A stretch of 64,000 nt of DNA, from the NCBI RefSeq assembly GCF_030253575.1, contig NC_080564.1, positions 9,778,501 to 9,842,500 of the forward strand, in the 5' to 3' direction. The notes under the pieces are model-generated. The model was not told where the DNA came from. It ran no database searches and saw only the letters and a list, made by a program, of their open reading frames with translations. The position numbers and the translations under genes are program-made. Within the stretch, counting starts at the first letter, position 1; each line of letters begins with the position of its first letter. This document shows positions 14,454 to 26,501 of this stretch, piece after piece. Origin of the DNA: Rhododendron vialii (taxonomy: Eukaryota > Streptophyta > Magnoliopsida > Ericales > Ericaceae).

Positions 14454-16454
14454 AGAAGAATCTTCTCATGGACTAATTCTGTGATGATTTTTTTCCCCTG
14501 TAGTTTCTTTCTTTTCTTTTCTTTTCTTTTTTGGTCTTTTGTAGTATAATAATGGGTGATGGGAAGTCTTGTGTGAAGTTAGTTCACTTGTAATTCCCTG
14601 GCTTTTGAAAGTACCCATTATGGTTTAGAAAAAAGGGTACTTAAGTTTCTGTTTTCATTTCTCATGCAATCAGGCCTATCTGCAAATCAATTTCAGCAGT
14701 TTTGGTGGTTATGGCAAGAGGAAAAAAACAGGGGATCCCGCCAGTTTAACCAATCCAATCACAACCGAGGGATGGTTTGTAACAGGAGATTAATCTCTCG
14801 TAATAGTAGTCCCTCCATCCCAAATCATGTGTTGATTTATTTTTCGGAATTCAATTTACTAAGGGACCATAACCATTGCTCTCTTTAAAATTGAATTTCC
14901 GTTCCCTTCAATCGACGTAAGACTTGTCTCATCAACTCACAAGGTAAGGGCAAAGAGAGAATCTCGTACGGTTTTTTTTTATTTGACTTAAAAAAGGGAA
15001 AAAAAGATTGAGATATCATAAATAGTAGACAAACATAATCAGACGAATAAAATACCATATAATGAACAAAAAATGATGATAACATAACATAAACATCACA
15101 TTTGGGTTGGTATTTCACATGAGAAGGCACATCTTCTTTCAAATCATTTGTTTTGAACATTAAGTAGTTCAGGAAACATGTTTATACAATAAGAGGAGAT
15201 CACATTTGGGTAGGTTTTTGGTTGTTTTCAATAGGCTAATTTTATGACAAACAAAGGAGCCATTTTTCCTACAATAAGGTAGTTGAGAGGAATCTCATTA
15301 TTGGTTAGAAGGGCCTTGATCTGTTTGTGTCTGCCACTACAAGGACACTAGATTCCCATTCCAAATGAGCAATAATGTTTGAATAAGGTATGTCCTGGAT
15401 ATGATTTCCTTTCCTTGGAATTAAAAATAATCTTTATGGATTCCCCACCCTTTCAATTGCATACTCTTTTGGATCATATTATGATTGAGGCCAGAAATTG
15501 ACATGCTCTATTCTAGCCTGTCCTTTTGGTGATTCTTTTACTAAAGTTGTCTACACAAAATGAGAAATTATTTTAATTTCTCTCGGAGCACCTCCATCAC
15601 CACATGGTGCTCCAGCACTGAATAATTTTCTTGCGTAAATGTGTGGTGATGAAGGTCCCTATATGGTGCTCCAACACTGAATAACTTTTTGAGTCAAGTC
15701 GATTAAAATTATTACGATTGTTGATTACTTAGTTGTCTTCCACAGGAAAAACTTTTTGCATTTTCGGTCCTATTCAGGTATTGCACTTTTTGTTTCTAAA
15801 AGCTTACATCTTGCTTGAAGTAACCTCAAGTTTTACTAATGAGGTGAGGAATTCCCCACCCTCCCCGCGAATGCTAGCAACTCCACCCATAATCCATCTA
15901 GGCCGTCAAAGTGAAATTTCCGTTCGGTTCAATTTTTCACGAGTTAGGCCAGATCAAAACCGAAACCAAACATATTCCAACTATTTTTACAACGTCAAAA
16001 TTGGGCCGGACCAATTCCTTAAAAAAACCGAACCAAAACCAATTTTTTGTTTGTTTCTATTTCATCCCTAACGCGTGCACTTGCTCTTACAAGTTGTACT
16101 AACTTCATGTTTGGTACTATTAAGAAAATCCATTACTTGCACTCAGAATTGGACCTATCACTTGGAAACCGGTGAGAATGCAGAAAAATGCTTACTGATA
16201 TATCACAATCTCTATTTACTACCCTTTGAATATTTAGAGATCAGCTATGCTACAAAAGGTTTGCATATCTTGTCTCAATGCACTTTCATTGAAATGATAA
16301 CGTTGGAAAATATAGAAATACATGAGTCTCTGACTCTCTATGTACACCAGTTTTAAGTACGCGAGTCTCAGTAAATAAGAGCTAAAATACTGAGTGCCAC
16401 TAAAAGGGACAGGAGATTCAATCAGTACATTATTTGAATTCGATCAGCATTTTA
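14454..16454. other. Intergenic between convergent genes
   Basis: Includes the probable 3' UTR of the preceding gene (TTTTC runs at 14505-14530). A near-repeat TGGTGCTCCA.CACTGAATAA occurs twice (about 15604 and 15663), and the first copy pairs with GGAGCACC upstream as a short hairpin. A small fragment near 15900-16050 resembles AACCGAAACCAAAC repeats. No gene seen. Confidence 0.55.
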
Positions 16455-19231
16455 TTAAGATATGGAATGGCGTCGATCTCTTCCTTGTGTTATCCGATCT
16501 TTACTAGGAGTACTGGCTCCATCCCCACCAAGCAGAAAAGGATACAATCGCCCAAGTTTTCTAGACACCGAGCTTATGAATGATTTACGAGCCAAACGAG
16601 GCTTATCAGCAGATGCCATGCTGCTCTCCGAGGGACTACCCAAAGCAGATTCATCACCTGGTTTCTCAACTCCTTGCAATCTCATTTTCATTTTCACCAG
16701 CTCAATTTTGAGTTCCTGATTCTCCCTTTTCAGACTGGAGAGCTCACTAGAGACAGGGTGGAAATCAGTGGCGTCGTGCAAGTTGAATTTGTGGGGTAAG
16801 TCAGGGCATTCGTCGGTGCCTGTGAAACTGCCGTTAATGATATGGCGGAGCCATTGTTGCTCGTTGTAAAGCACCTGGACCGTGGTTTGGACAGGGAGGC
16901 GGTCATTTTGGGCGGCATGGGCGCTGGCCTCGGGTGACAGCTTCCGGCAGTCCATAAGGCTGCATACTTTCTTCCTTTCTGTTTCACTCAATGCAGGATG
17001 AGCCTGCGATTATAAAAGAGAAAAGGTGAATTCAGTAGATAATTTTTGTGAAACACACCTACCAAAAATCACGAAAAAAAACTAGCAATACTTCTATGAA
17101 TATGAGTGTGAAAATCATATGGCGTAATTGAAGAGGCAACCTTCAAGTAAACATCAACGGCTCTATACATCCCATCGTCTCTCACCCTTGCTTGTTCCGG
17201 TACAAGTTCAGCAACACTCCTAAACTTGGATACGGTTAAGTTCCGGTCAGACGCAATTTCAGCAAGATAGCTTTCCACCAGCTTCCTCACCCTCTCCATG
17301 TCACTCGTCGGAGGAGAGAGAAGATCGCCACCCATGTGGCCGTATCCCAACCAGCTCCCCTCTAGTTCAAATTCAATATAATACGTCACAATCCTCTTTG
17401 CAGTATCCACATCCAACAGTGTGTCCCCAGTTAAAGAGAATGAAGGGATCAATAGATCATCGAGAACGGCTTGTCCTAGTTGCAACCCGATTCTCTTCTC
17501 TAAATCAAGACGGGAAGCAACCGTTGTTTGGAGATGGATTGCGGACTTAAGCAGCATTGAGAGGAAGCTAACTGAGATGGAGTTTTTTTCCCTTGGCAGG
17601 AGACTGACTATTGTTTCTATTACTACCCTCTTCTCGTGTTCTTGTCTAGGGTCGATTTTCTTCCTCCGGTTTCCAAAAGTTTCCTGCCATCAACAAGTTT
17701 ATCAATCTAAACATGTAAACGATCTTGCTTATCAAAAAAAAAAAAAACATGGAAGCGATCTTCCACCAGGACATAGACTCAAAGAACTTGTACAAGAACA
17801 TCTACGAATGTTTCGCGAATGAAAGGAACACGCAGCAAATGCTACATTTTTTTAGACAAAAGTTCATGGCCAAACTCCAACAGAAAGAATCAAAAGTTGT
17901 CATTTAACATCTAGACGCATTTAGAAATTTTGCAGAATGGAAAAATATTGTGCAGGTAGCACTCCATTCAATTTCGCAAATCTAATTCCGCGAAAATGAA
18001 TAAAATGCTGTCACACTGCATATAGATTCTTTTCAATGAAAAACCAGTCATTTGCATCGGGAACGAGATCTCACCAATCCCTGGAGAGATTTTTGTGCGT
18101 AGAGCATAAGAATTGGAACCAATGCAAATTGCTTGAACCCTCTTGACACCATTGCAATCAGAACCCTCTGAAACATATCAATTCTGAGAACAGTTAGGTC
18201 CTCAACCCACCAATCAACTATGTTTTCCAAGTTATCCATTGAACAACACTTGACACCTTCAATGCCACTTTCGCCCTTGTTTGGTTCGCAAATACGGCTA
18301 TCGTTACATGCCAGATATGCTATCGTATCAATGCATCGACTCACCAATTTTACTTCCTCTGCTATTGGAATGAGATTTTGTGTACTGTGCAAAATGCAAA
18401 CTGCCCCTGCAATGCTTTTGAGTGCCACATCGTTTAAATAGGCCTCGGTTCTTCCCACAAGGTTTCTAACTGCATATTCCTCTGTCATCTCAAGGTATTC
18501 GGCTGCACATCGGAGCATAGCAATGTTTTCTATGGTAATTTCGAAATTTACTCCATAGCAGAATTTCGCTGCCAGTTCGAATGCTTCAGCTCCGCCGGGA
18601 ACATCAGGGAGTTGAATCGTACAGAGATTATCATTGGTTGATTGTGACACCAATTTTCTTATGTATCCGCACTTTGAGACTAATGGAAACTGCATATGAA
18701 GAAGTAAAACAAGTCGTTACATGGGTACTGTTATTGTTGCTGTGATACTCGATCGGTGAGACAAAGGAGACAAGAAATCAAGCAATGGCACGTAGAAAAA
18801 GGGAGATTTATGTGATTATTACGTAAAACCTATGTTCGCGGGCGAAGATCAGCCGAGCAGTCTCACTACGAGAGACGAATATGACACAAGTCTGATACGC
18901 GAAACCCTTCTTAAAAGTTTCCTCATACCTTGTGTAGTGAAAAGGCAGTTCCACCAGCGTGAATGATGACATCAATGGGAATTTCCTGGGTGAAAATCCT
19001 GCTGAAATTCAAAGAAACTCTTAAAAAAATTCTCTAATCAAAGTAACAAGATTTCAGAACCTTTATGAAGAGAGCTAGCCACGAGAGAGAGAATGAAGAA
19101 AACAGAAGGGTAGGAAACAAGAACCATTCACTAGTCCTCTTCATGGCAGTGGAAAGGAGCTCCTTCTTCTTGGCGCAGACAGTATTGGTGGCGGGCTGCT
19201 GTCCAATTTTCTCATGATCAAGATCCGCCAT
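16455..19231 (-). CDS. BTB/POZ-NPH3 domain protein, 627 aa
   Basis: Five exons on the minus strand: 19231-19125, 18998-18929, 18689-18075, 17683-17141 and 17003-16455, all with GT/AG borders and intact phase (1,884 nt). The BTB/POZ domain covers about residues 36-140 (WIFTQEIPIDV, AFSLHKFPLVSKCGYIRKLV). The NPH3 domain runs about 220-505 (WWVEDLTVLRIDMFQRVLIAM to AAQNDRLPVQTTVQVLYNEQ) and includes the usual SAIHLQTTVASRLDLEKRIG block. A coiled coil (ELSSLKRENQELKIELVKMK) lies near 530-555. The protein ends RRHSIS. Family members (NPH3, RPT2, NPY group) are plasma-membrane-linked CUL3 adaptors acting in phototropin and auxin-transport signalling. Sequence style is closest to the Arabidopsis At5g67385 type, by recollection only. 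All key blocks are present, so the gene looks functional. Confidence 0.93.
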
Positions 19232-19551
19232 TGCAGTAGCTGGAGAATGTTTTGCTTAGTTCAAGTCCCCATCATGTAAAGTACATGGAGGGAGAAGTGG
19301 GAAGATACATTCTCATGCGCTTCCCCTTGTGGTTTTTTGTGAAGCAACTACTCCCACTGAACATGTCATTTCTAACTCTTTTGTTGCCTCGCTAACCATT
19401 TTCTCTTTTGAATTAGAACTGAATTGAATCAGTGGTAATGAGGGTACGAGTACTTCTAGTTTTGTTGTGCCATAATCCTTCTACTCATGTGAGTCTCCTC
19501 TTGTGTGGAAGGGAATATATACAAGCATGGGCGGAGGGACTGTATGGCAAG
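19232..19551. other. Upstream region of the NPH3 gene
   Basis: This 320-bp stretch is the likely promoter and 5' leader of the minus-strand NPH3 gene. No clear TATA box could be fixed. A SINE inserts at its far end. Confidence 0.4.
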
Positions 19552-19560
19552 TAAGGTCAC

Positions 19561-19731
19561 CTCTTTTTTTTTGGTAATGCATAGTGCCCCAAGCCAGCTT
19601 GCACGCACCTTGGATTGATTCTTATAGCCCCTCCCACAGCCGTTTCACACGCTTATGCACGGGATGAGGTGACTCCGAGAGTTGTTGGCAAGGAGAATCG
19701 AACTTGAAACCTTGGGATAAAGCAAACCAAA
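19561..19731 (-). mobile_element. tRNA-derived SINE, 5'-truncated
   Basis: A 9-bp direct repeat TAAGGTCAC (19552-19560 and 19732-19740) bounds 171 bp. On the minus strand the insert carries a pol III B-box-like AAGTTCGATTCTCC, a body with GGTGCGTGCAAGCTGGC that is common in plant SINEs, and a 3' A-run next to the left duplication. No A box is found ahead of the B box, so the 5' end is probably truncated. Confidence 0.8.
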
Positions 19732-20255
19732 TAAGGTCACTTGACCTATTGATTTGTAAAATGTCCAGAAAAAATTGTAGATTTTATTTGTATTCTAATA
19801 TACCATTACGTATTATTAGTTCGTCTATTTGGAGCTTTATCTCTTGATTTTCTTGATTTTTAATCATTGTGGGGAAATATTTTAAAGAAAGTCATTAATG
19901 AAACCATTTCAACCATTCTAAAGACTTGCTGATGCCAATGAAAAAATTACTCTACAAGGTCTTGTCTAAGATCGTGTGCCCATTTTTGGATCTTTTTATA
20001 AAAAGTATACATTATAAATTTTGTAGTCAAACATTTTAGCATGATTGTATAACTAGAAAAAAGAATTTTTCAACTAGGCTAAATTCCTGGATCGATCCGT
20101 TCCTTGTTCACTATCCACTAGTCATGGCTCTTCTTGTACACCGCACTAAGATAGTCTTTTTGGACAACAGGATTGGAGAAACAAATCCATATGGGAAATG
20201 GGAATAATCAAATAATCTAGGGGAAGATAGTCTTAGTGAGTGGTGGGGACTTGGG

Positions 20256-20337
20256 GTAAGTAGAGTTCATTGGAAGGATGTGATGGTAGGCTCTGAAAGT
20301 AAGTAGAGTTCATTGGAAGGATGTGATGGTAGGCTCT
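20256..20337. repeat. 43-bp tandem duplication (two copies)
   Basis: GTAAGTAGAGTTCATTGGAA and the following bases to GGTAGGCTCT occur at 20256-20298 and again at 20299-20337 without a mismatch in the shared 39 bp. In one frame the sequence GLGVSRVHWKD resembles a LINE reverse-transcriptase tail, so it may be a scrap of a retroelement. Confidence 0.85.
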
Positions 20338-20493
20338 TGTTCATAGACTTGGGATCACTGCCCTAAAATCAATTTCTGTAACCTTTTCAGATTTTGATCA
20401 AATAGCCAGCATGAATATTGGTGCCCAAATACCACAGCTGGACATCATCATATATAGAAAAATCCCAACGAGATAACTTGCATTGTTGCCTTC

Positions 20494-21090
20494 TGTAGGG
20501 GTTCGGTTTAACGGAATCTTGATCGTGAGTCGGTTCTGGTTCCTTCCTCCATTGTTCCGCGCGCCCGTCGCCTAACCTGCACTAGGGTTGTGAAAGCCAA
20601 GTGACCCTTTGACGATCAAGTTAGATCTAAAGAAAAGTGTATAGGTCTATGGTTAGGGTAGAATGACATACCTGTTTAGATTAGAATCCCTTGGTATTTA
20701 TAGACCTTGCTTTGCTTGGCCTCCAAGCGCTAGCTTGGAGGATACGCTCAGGTAACCGCCTCGGGTGACGTTATGATATATATGTGACGAACGGGATAAG
20801 ACGGTTATGGAGCACATGGCTGGGTCAGACCCCAATGATAATTCTCCTAGTGTAACCGTATGGGGCCCTCTTGGCGTAACCGTCTTCCTTCAAGCAGCCT
20901 CGGGGAGTCGGGCTCCACGCCGTTAGACAGCAACAAGGCCCAGCCAGACTCCTCTTACCGGGCGATGTTCCGAGGGGATGCTATGGGATCTCTGGACCCT
21001 ATGCTGGATGAGGAGCGGAGGTCTTCTTGGTCTCGCTCGGTGCATTGTAGCTCAGTGAGCGGTCTGAGCCCCATTTCTGGAGCCACTACA
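20494..21090 (-). mobile_element. Solo LTR of an LTR retrotransposon
   Basis: Ends TGTAG...CTACA, flanked by the identical 5-bp repeat CCTTC (20489-20493 and 21091-21095). A TATAAATA box reads on the minus strand at 20695-20702, which sets orientation. It is 597 bp with no internal coding sequence, primer site or polypurine tract beside it. This is the product expected after unequal recombination between two LTRs. Short ORFs inside are not genes. Confidence 0.85.
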
Positions 21091-21095
21091 CCTTC

Positions 21096-22894
21096 TTGAG
21101 CTAGCACCAACATTGCAAACATTGCCACCACCATCATCGTGCACTTCGATCACTCGAAGAGCCATGTTTATGCGTGGGTACGTATAAATATACACACGAA
21201 CACGAACACAATACTTGTCTAATCTTCCTTGAGGTTTGTGAAGGAAAAAAAACGGTAGGAAATACTGGTCTCAATAATAGGGTTATGATGATTTGTAACT
21301 CATGGAGGTACCCAAAAGAGAAGAGGGTACGTAATTAACTATTTTGAGCGCCAGCCCTCCTGGCCATTTCCTAGCTACGTGTAATATTAAGGGCTGCAGA
21401 ATGAAGATTGTGGAGAGTCTTTGTTTGGTACCGACACAAATTTGAGCAGGAGATCGAGTGTGAAAGGACGCATTCTGCAATAAATGGTGTTCCTCAGATT
21501 AAAGAAACAAGAAGCTAAGCTAGGCTCTTGTACTTGTCATGGGGCTTCCTCAGTCAGGTATGACTCTTCAAATCATGCAATAAATTTGAGGGCTCCCTTG
21601 TGTTGACGGATCATTCTATTTCAATCCACCATACAGTTTCCTTAATTTTGTCCACCTTCCATTGAGAGTAACAAGTTGCAATTGCATTATAAGGTAGGTG
21701 GAAAGTGGGATAATTTTATTTCGGCTGTATTCACTTTTTTCTTTCCCTAATAAAATGTTACTTTTGCCTTGGGAAAAAAAAAAAAAGGAGTAACAAGTGG
21801 GGAAAGCGGGATAATTTTATTTGATGTACTTTGAAAATTAAGAACTGTAGCAGCCTAGAATGAAAAATTAAGATTGTCTTTCTCTGGTTATGTTTTCATC
21901 TCTATTAACCTTGCACACCAGTGTTTAGCTAAGCGATGCCAAGATGTGACCTGCATCACAAGCCCCCACATTTGAACTAGTAATAATTTCAGGAGTGGGC
22001 AAGATTTTGAGATTCCTGCTAAATTCATTTGATCCATATATGCAAAGAGAAAAACCCTACACATGCAGAGGACAGTACCCTACACTCCAATATTGTCCTT
22101 TTGAGGTGTCGCTCTCTATCACCATAAGGGTACCATGTGACCCCTTAATCACTTGAAGTGATATTTCAGCCAAAGAGATAGAGTAGTAGTGAAGTGTCCA
22201 AAAAGAGCCATGCTGTAAGTAACACGTACACTTAGAGAGCTTTTTGGGGTTTTGGAGGTTTTTCTTGTTTTGTCCTTACTTAAAACTTTTTTGCACGCGT
22301 TTCTCACACTTAGCTGGAGTAACTTTTTGGATTTTATCTTAGATATTTCAAAAAAAAGAAGAGGGTAATAGTCACTTTTTGGATTCATCTTGACAAGACG
22401 AATCAATAATTCACAAAAGTTAGGCGCAAAAATAACAAATGCAAAAAAATTAAAATTGAATAAGGACAAAATAAGAAACGGTCCAAAAATCTTAGTAGAA
22501 CTTAGCCTTAATAACCAGATAGGGCTAATCTAGTGAGCCACCTTCATTCATTTTCTACTGAGAAGTCAATAAATCAAATCTTGTCAATGGATTATTAATT
22601 GGTTCTACTGTATTGGAATTTTCTGTTGTTAGTTGTATTTTGAGGCACCTAATCATTCTAATCCGGTGAAAGGTGTATGCTAGGCTTTTACAACTAGATG
22701 TTCGAGCTAAGTTTACACAACTAAGTGGTCCTGAAGTTATGATTAAGAGAACTACTGTCAATCCCTTGTATACATTATTAGATTCGAACCAGCAAAAATA
22801 GCCAAGGATACGTATTGTTTGGGACCCCTTGGAAATTGGAATAATGTGTCATTTCCGCTGTTGTGTCAGGCAAGATGGTGACTTGTAGGGGTGC
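21096..22894. other. Intergenic, no gene seen
   Basis: AT-rich spacer. An inverted ATCTTGACAAGACGAAT motif lies near 22385-22401, like motifs at 7.5, 12.5 and 27.2 kb. No ORF with recognizable similarity. Confidence 0.55.
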
Positions 22895-22906
22895 AACTCG
22901 GCCTGG

Positions 22907-23274
22907 CTAAGGATTCTGATTACCACAGAGTTCATATTATTGTTGATTCAGTCTCTGCTGTTAACCTCGTTTGAGACCCTCAAAGTGCAGATATCCAACC
23001 GTTGTGTAATCTAATTTCTGACTGCAAGTCCCTAATGGAAAGCGAGCTTCCCAACGGTGTAGATCAATCATGACTTTCGGGAGACCGACAAGTGTGCCTA
23101 CATTTTGGCCAAGACAGCTCTGGATCGATCATTCATTTGGCTTTAGTTCTTGTACTATTGTTCCTTCTTGTTTGTCATTTCAATTTCATGAAGACTTTGT
23201 AGGGGTTAAATATCCCAGACTTAATGTTATACTTAATCTAAGTTACCGCATTGTCAACCCGGGGAAAAAAAAAA
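22907..23274 (+). mobile_element. 5'-truncated LINE, RNase H end
   Basis: A 12-bp duplication AACTCGGCCTGG (22895-22906 and 23275-23286) bounds 368 bp that ends in a poly-A run. Conceptual translation gives RNase H-like pieces (HIIVDSVSAVNLV, DIQPLCNLISDCKSLM) with stops and frame shifts, as in the C-terminus of plant L1-type LINEs. Its insertion split an older GC-rich repeat that resumes with CTCGGCCTGGGCTGG. Confidence 0.85.
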
Positions 23275-24037
23275 AACTCGGCCTGGGCTGGTTTTGACCG
23301 GCTTAGATTTTATCCGGGTTGATCCGGAATGCTTCAAAAGTTGTCCAGCCCCGAAATCGAAGCCCAAATTCTCTAGTCCCAGCCCAACCAAAGGTCATTT
23401 TTTCCGATTGGGCTGTCCAAAAAACTTTTGAGTTAGTAACTTAGTGTACTATTTCCAAATCCAAATCCAAAGCCATAGTAAAGGGAGAAGGAATCCTGAG
23501 ATTGAGGTCGGGCCAATTTTACCATGATTTTCCAATTGGGTCCCTGGGTGGGAGAGGCTCCAGTGTAAAGTTTGGGGGCATTACCGTCTTTTCACGTGTT
23601 TTGTGGTGGGCCTTTGCTACTGTTTGGTTATTTTCCAAATTACTAAATTGGGTTTTCTGACTTTAGCAATATTCCGTTTGTGTCCCCAATTTTTGGCCTG
23701 TTTTTGTCTTTTAGTGGCTGGCATTCCCAATTTTCAGTAAGGTTGATTTCGTCTTTTCGTCCCTCTGCTCCTGCTCCACGCGTACGACTCTCCTTTCTTT
23801 CTTTCTCTCTCTCTCTCTCTCTCTCCAGGCCGACGTGCCTCGCGGTCTCCTCTGTCTCCTCCTCCATGTTCCATGAAAAACCCTTGAACAAAGGGATAGA
23901 AGAGTGATGCTACAGGTACCGACCCGTCGGTATCGAAATCGTAGGGACGGCCGGGCCGGGCCGTATACATACCCAAAAACGGACACAAATCTTTGCTATT
24001 AATCTGCACCAGTCGCCTCCGCAAGGGCGAGATCGAG

Positions 24038-24438
24038 ATGGAGGTTCCAACGCCGCCGGTGAGTAGCTCTTCGTCATTTGCAGAATGGTATTGTTGTTCG
24101 TATCTTAGCTTAATTTTTTACTCCAGGGTTTTGTTAAATCGATTTAGGGTTTGCTGTTCCTGTTTTGCTTATCTCTTCTCTTCTTATTCTTACTAACGAT
24201 TTTGGAGGTCCTGAATCGGCCCACAGCCGCCTTGTCCCGGTCCGAGTTCCTGACCCGGCAAGAGGTCCTGAAGCACCGCTTGCGCCGGCGCAAGCGACTG
24301 GCCAAGGTGTACGGAGACCATTACTGGTCCATGATGGAGAATGTCAAGATCAAGTTCAGGGAGTGCTACTGGGAGTACGGCAAGACCCTCTTCCAGGAGA
24401 AGTCTCTATTTTACATGCTCACATCGGCTCGACGGTGA
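24038..24438 (+). pseudogene. Gene fragment: N-terminal part of an INO80D-like (zf-C3Hc3H family) protein
   Basis: Exon 24038-24058 (MEVPTPP) joins in phase to 24208-24438 through a GT/AG intron. The product reads SRSEFLTRQEVLKHR and then KVYGDHYWSMMENVK, then ECYWEYGKTLFQE. This matches the N-terminal region of plant proteins with a potential DNA-binding zf-C3Hc3H domain, such as the At1g05860 and At2g31600 type. After LFQEK the match stops and the frame ends at TGA 24436-24438. A possible donor at 24434 would add only about 12 codons from an exon at 25402. The zinc-binding C-terminal domain is absent downstream, so I regard this as truncated. It may still be transcribed. Confidence 0.55.
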
Positions 24439-25449
24439 AGAACAGAGGTTTCCTTCTTTTCGTTTCTGTGTGCTTCTTTTCATCGATTATTATTTCCTTT
24501 TCCCTCGTAAGTTTGGTTCTGGAGTTGGGTTTTTTTTTTTTCCAAAAATATTTTGTTTGTCAGGGAGAGAAAATAAAGGAAATTGGGCCTAGATTACTGA
24601 GGAATGGTTTTAATTTCTTCAAAATTTTGAATCTCTAATTGGGTTTAATTTAGGCTCCTGAATTGGCATATTTTCCTTCTTTTCTTGATGTTTTTGGTTC
24701 ACGGATGTTTTATTTTTTATTTGGACAGGTAAAAGAATACAAATAAATAACGAATTACCCACAAATACTAAACCCAACTGATAGCCCATTAGGGGATCAA
24801 ACAACTGAACAAATAACCGCTGAGGGAAAGAAAAAAAAAACCCTTACAAACGACCCCATTCAGGCGGTAATTTTTAAGTCTTTGCTCTTGGCAAGGATTG
24901 ACTCCTATGGGAGACTATAAGGGTGGCTCACTTAGCTTCCAGTTGGTTTGTTCAGGGGTGCTTTTAATAAACCCTTGATGAGTGATTCGTTTACTGAACC
25001 ACATACATGTAGTTTTTGTATAGTTGTTGGGATAGGTATAAATTAGATTCTATTTTATGAAGGTTACGGTTTTGTGTTCATGGGTGTGAGGTGCATAACA
25101 AGTTAAGATTTTTCCCTTATGAGTTGGCTTTATTTACAAGATTCCAAATTAGTTTAACACCTTTTTTTTTTTAAACTGGAAACGATAAGAAAGACTGCAG
25201 GTTGAATTAAATTTTATGGAGGTTATGGATTCGTGTTCATGAGTGTGAGCTGCATAAACTGACAGATCAAATTAGGTACAAATTCAGGACATTGTTTTGG
25301 TAGTTGTTGTGATGTTATTAGGATATTGGGTAGCTGTGAAATCTGGAGATAGTTTAACTGTATTTTGTTTTCTGTTTTTAAGGTTCACTTTTATGTTGTT
25401 TCAGCAATTCGAACTTTGAAGTAGCAACCAACACAGTGTAGGACTAGAG

Positions 25450-25680
25450 ATGTTGAATCAATACTGTAAGAATTTGCATGTCATCAACAATAGTTTGGAG
25501 GATGGGTGGGGTGAATTTTATGATGATAATCACTTGCAACAAGAATTTAAGATTATCTTTGGCTACCAGCACAAATGGATTTTCGAGGTTTTTATGTTAG
25601 ACGAAAACTTGAATCGTGATAAGTATGGCCCTATGAATGCAAATTCTGATCTCGTTGACAACAATGCTCCATCTGGTTAG
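25450..25680 (+). pseudogene. Possible B3-like domain fragment, 76 codons
   Basis: The ORF contains EDGWGEFYDDNHLQ followed by FKIIFGYQHKWIFEVFMLDEN. The spacing of W, F, D, L, IF.Y and F.V resembles the C-terminal half of a plant B3 (REM-type) DNA-binding domain. The N-terminal half is not seen in frame. This could be an exon of an unrecognized gene or a relic. The similarity is by eye and weak. Confidence 0.3.
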
Positions 25681-25929
25681 CAATGCCATGGTTTAAGTTC
25701 TTTAATTTTAAGTACTTCTTGCATGTCAAATGATATTGAATCCGTTTCCAATGAAGTTTTGTAAACTAGGTGAGATCATGACAGCATGGCTGCCTTCAAT
25801 TTTCTTTGCTGATCGTTACCCATTACAATTCGCATATGTTAAGGCACCTCAAACTTCAGTGAGTCAGGTCCTCTTCAAATTTACATAATTGACATAAGTT
25901 TATGGTTGATTTATTCCATTTAGAGTTTA

Positions 25930-26205
25930 ATGGCAAAAATATTCCAGCTTTTTGCAGTTTATTTCCACCCTTTACTTCAGGAGGAGAACATTGACAAAAT
26001 TATTGTTCGCATGAAACGGTTAACCTTGGAAATTCCAAAAATTCAGGGTAGTCTTCAGCCCATAGGTCTCGAAATCCTACAAATTATGTTGAACTTACAA
26101 GACTCAAATCTCATGCTTGTTGCTGTCCTCCGGCATCCAGATGATGTTCGTCTTTTGGTACTCTACTCAAATGGATTTGAAAAAATGTACTCATGGTTTG
26201 AATGA
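25930..26205 (+). CDS. Unrecognized ORF, 91 codons
   Basis: A non-repetitive ORF with normal amino acid composition (ENIDKIIVRMKRLTLEIPK, then LRHPDDVRLLVLYSNG). I recognize no family. It begins in mid-spacer and ends 18 bp before a Stowaway MITE. It may be an exon of the same decayed locus as the ORF at 25.45 kb, or chance. Confidence 0.25.
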   Translation: MAKIFQLFAVYFHPLLQEENIDKIIVRMKRLTLEIPKIQGSLQPIGLEILQIMLNLQDSNLMLVAVLRHPDDVRLLVLYSNGFEKMYSWFE

Positions 26206-26225
26206 TCTGTTTATGAAAACTATTA

Positions 26226-26501
26226 CTCCCTCCGTTCCTTTTTAAGTGTCTTGCTTCGTAACTCCAACTTATTAAAAAGACATCATCATTACACCTTTCA
26301 CATTAACTTTTTCATCCACTTTTCCTATTTACCCATTATCATTACACTTTTACTCACTAGCTTTTCAAAATGAAATATACTTTTAGGGACAAAATAGACA
26401 ATGCACCAACTTTTACCCCCCTAACTTTACAAAATGAACACTTATTAAAGGACAGCCCAGGCCAAAATGGAATATTGGACAAAAAAAAGGGATGGAGGGA
26501 G
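26226..26501. mobile_element. Stowaway-like MITE (Tc1/mariner)
   Basis: Ends CTCCCTCCGTTCC and GGGATGGAGGGAG are inverted repeats, flanked by TA on both sides (26224-26225, 26502-26503). The length is 276 bp. This TIR and TA target are diagnostic of Stowaway elements. Confidence 0.92.

Noticed and set aside
23643..24024. Overlapping minus-strand ORFs with RERERER runs
   Set aside because: They arise from the (TC)n microsatellite near 23800-23825 read in several frames.
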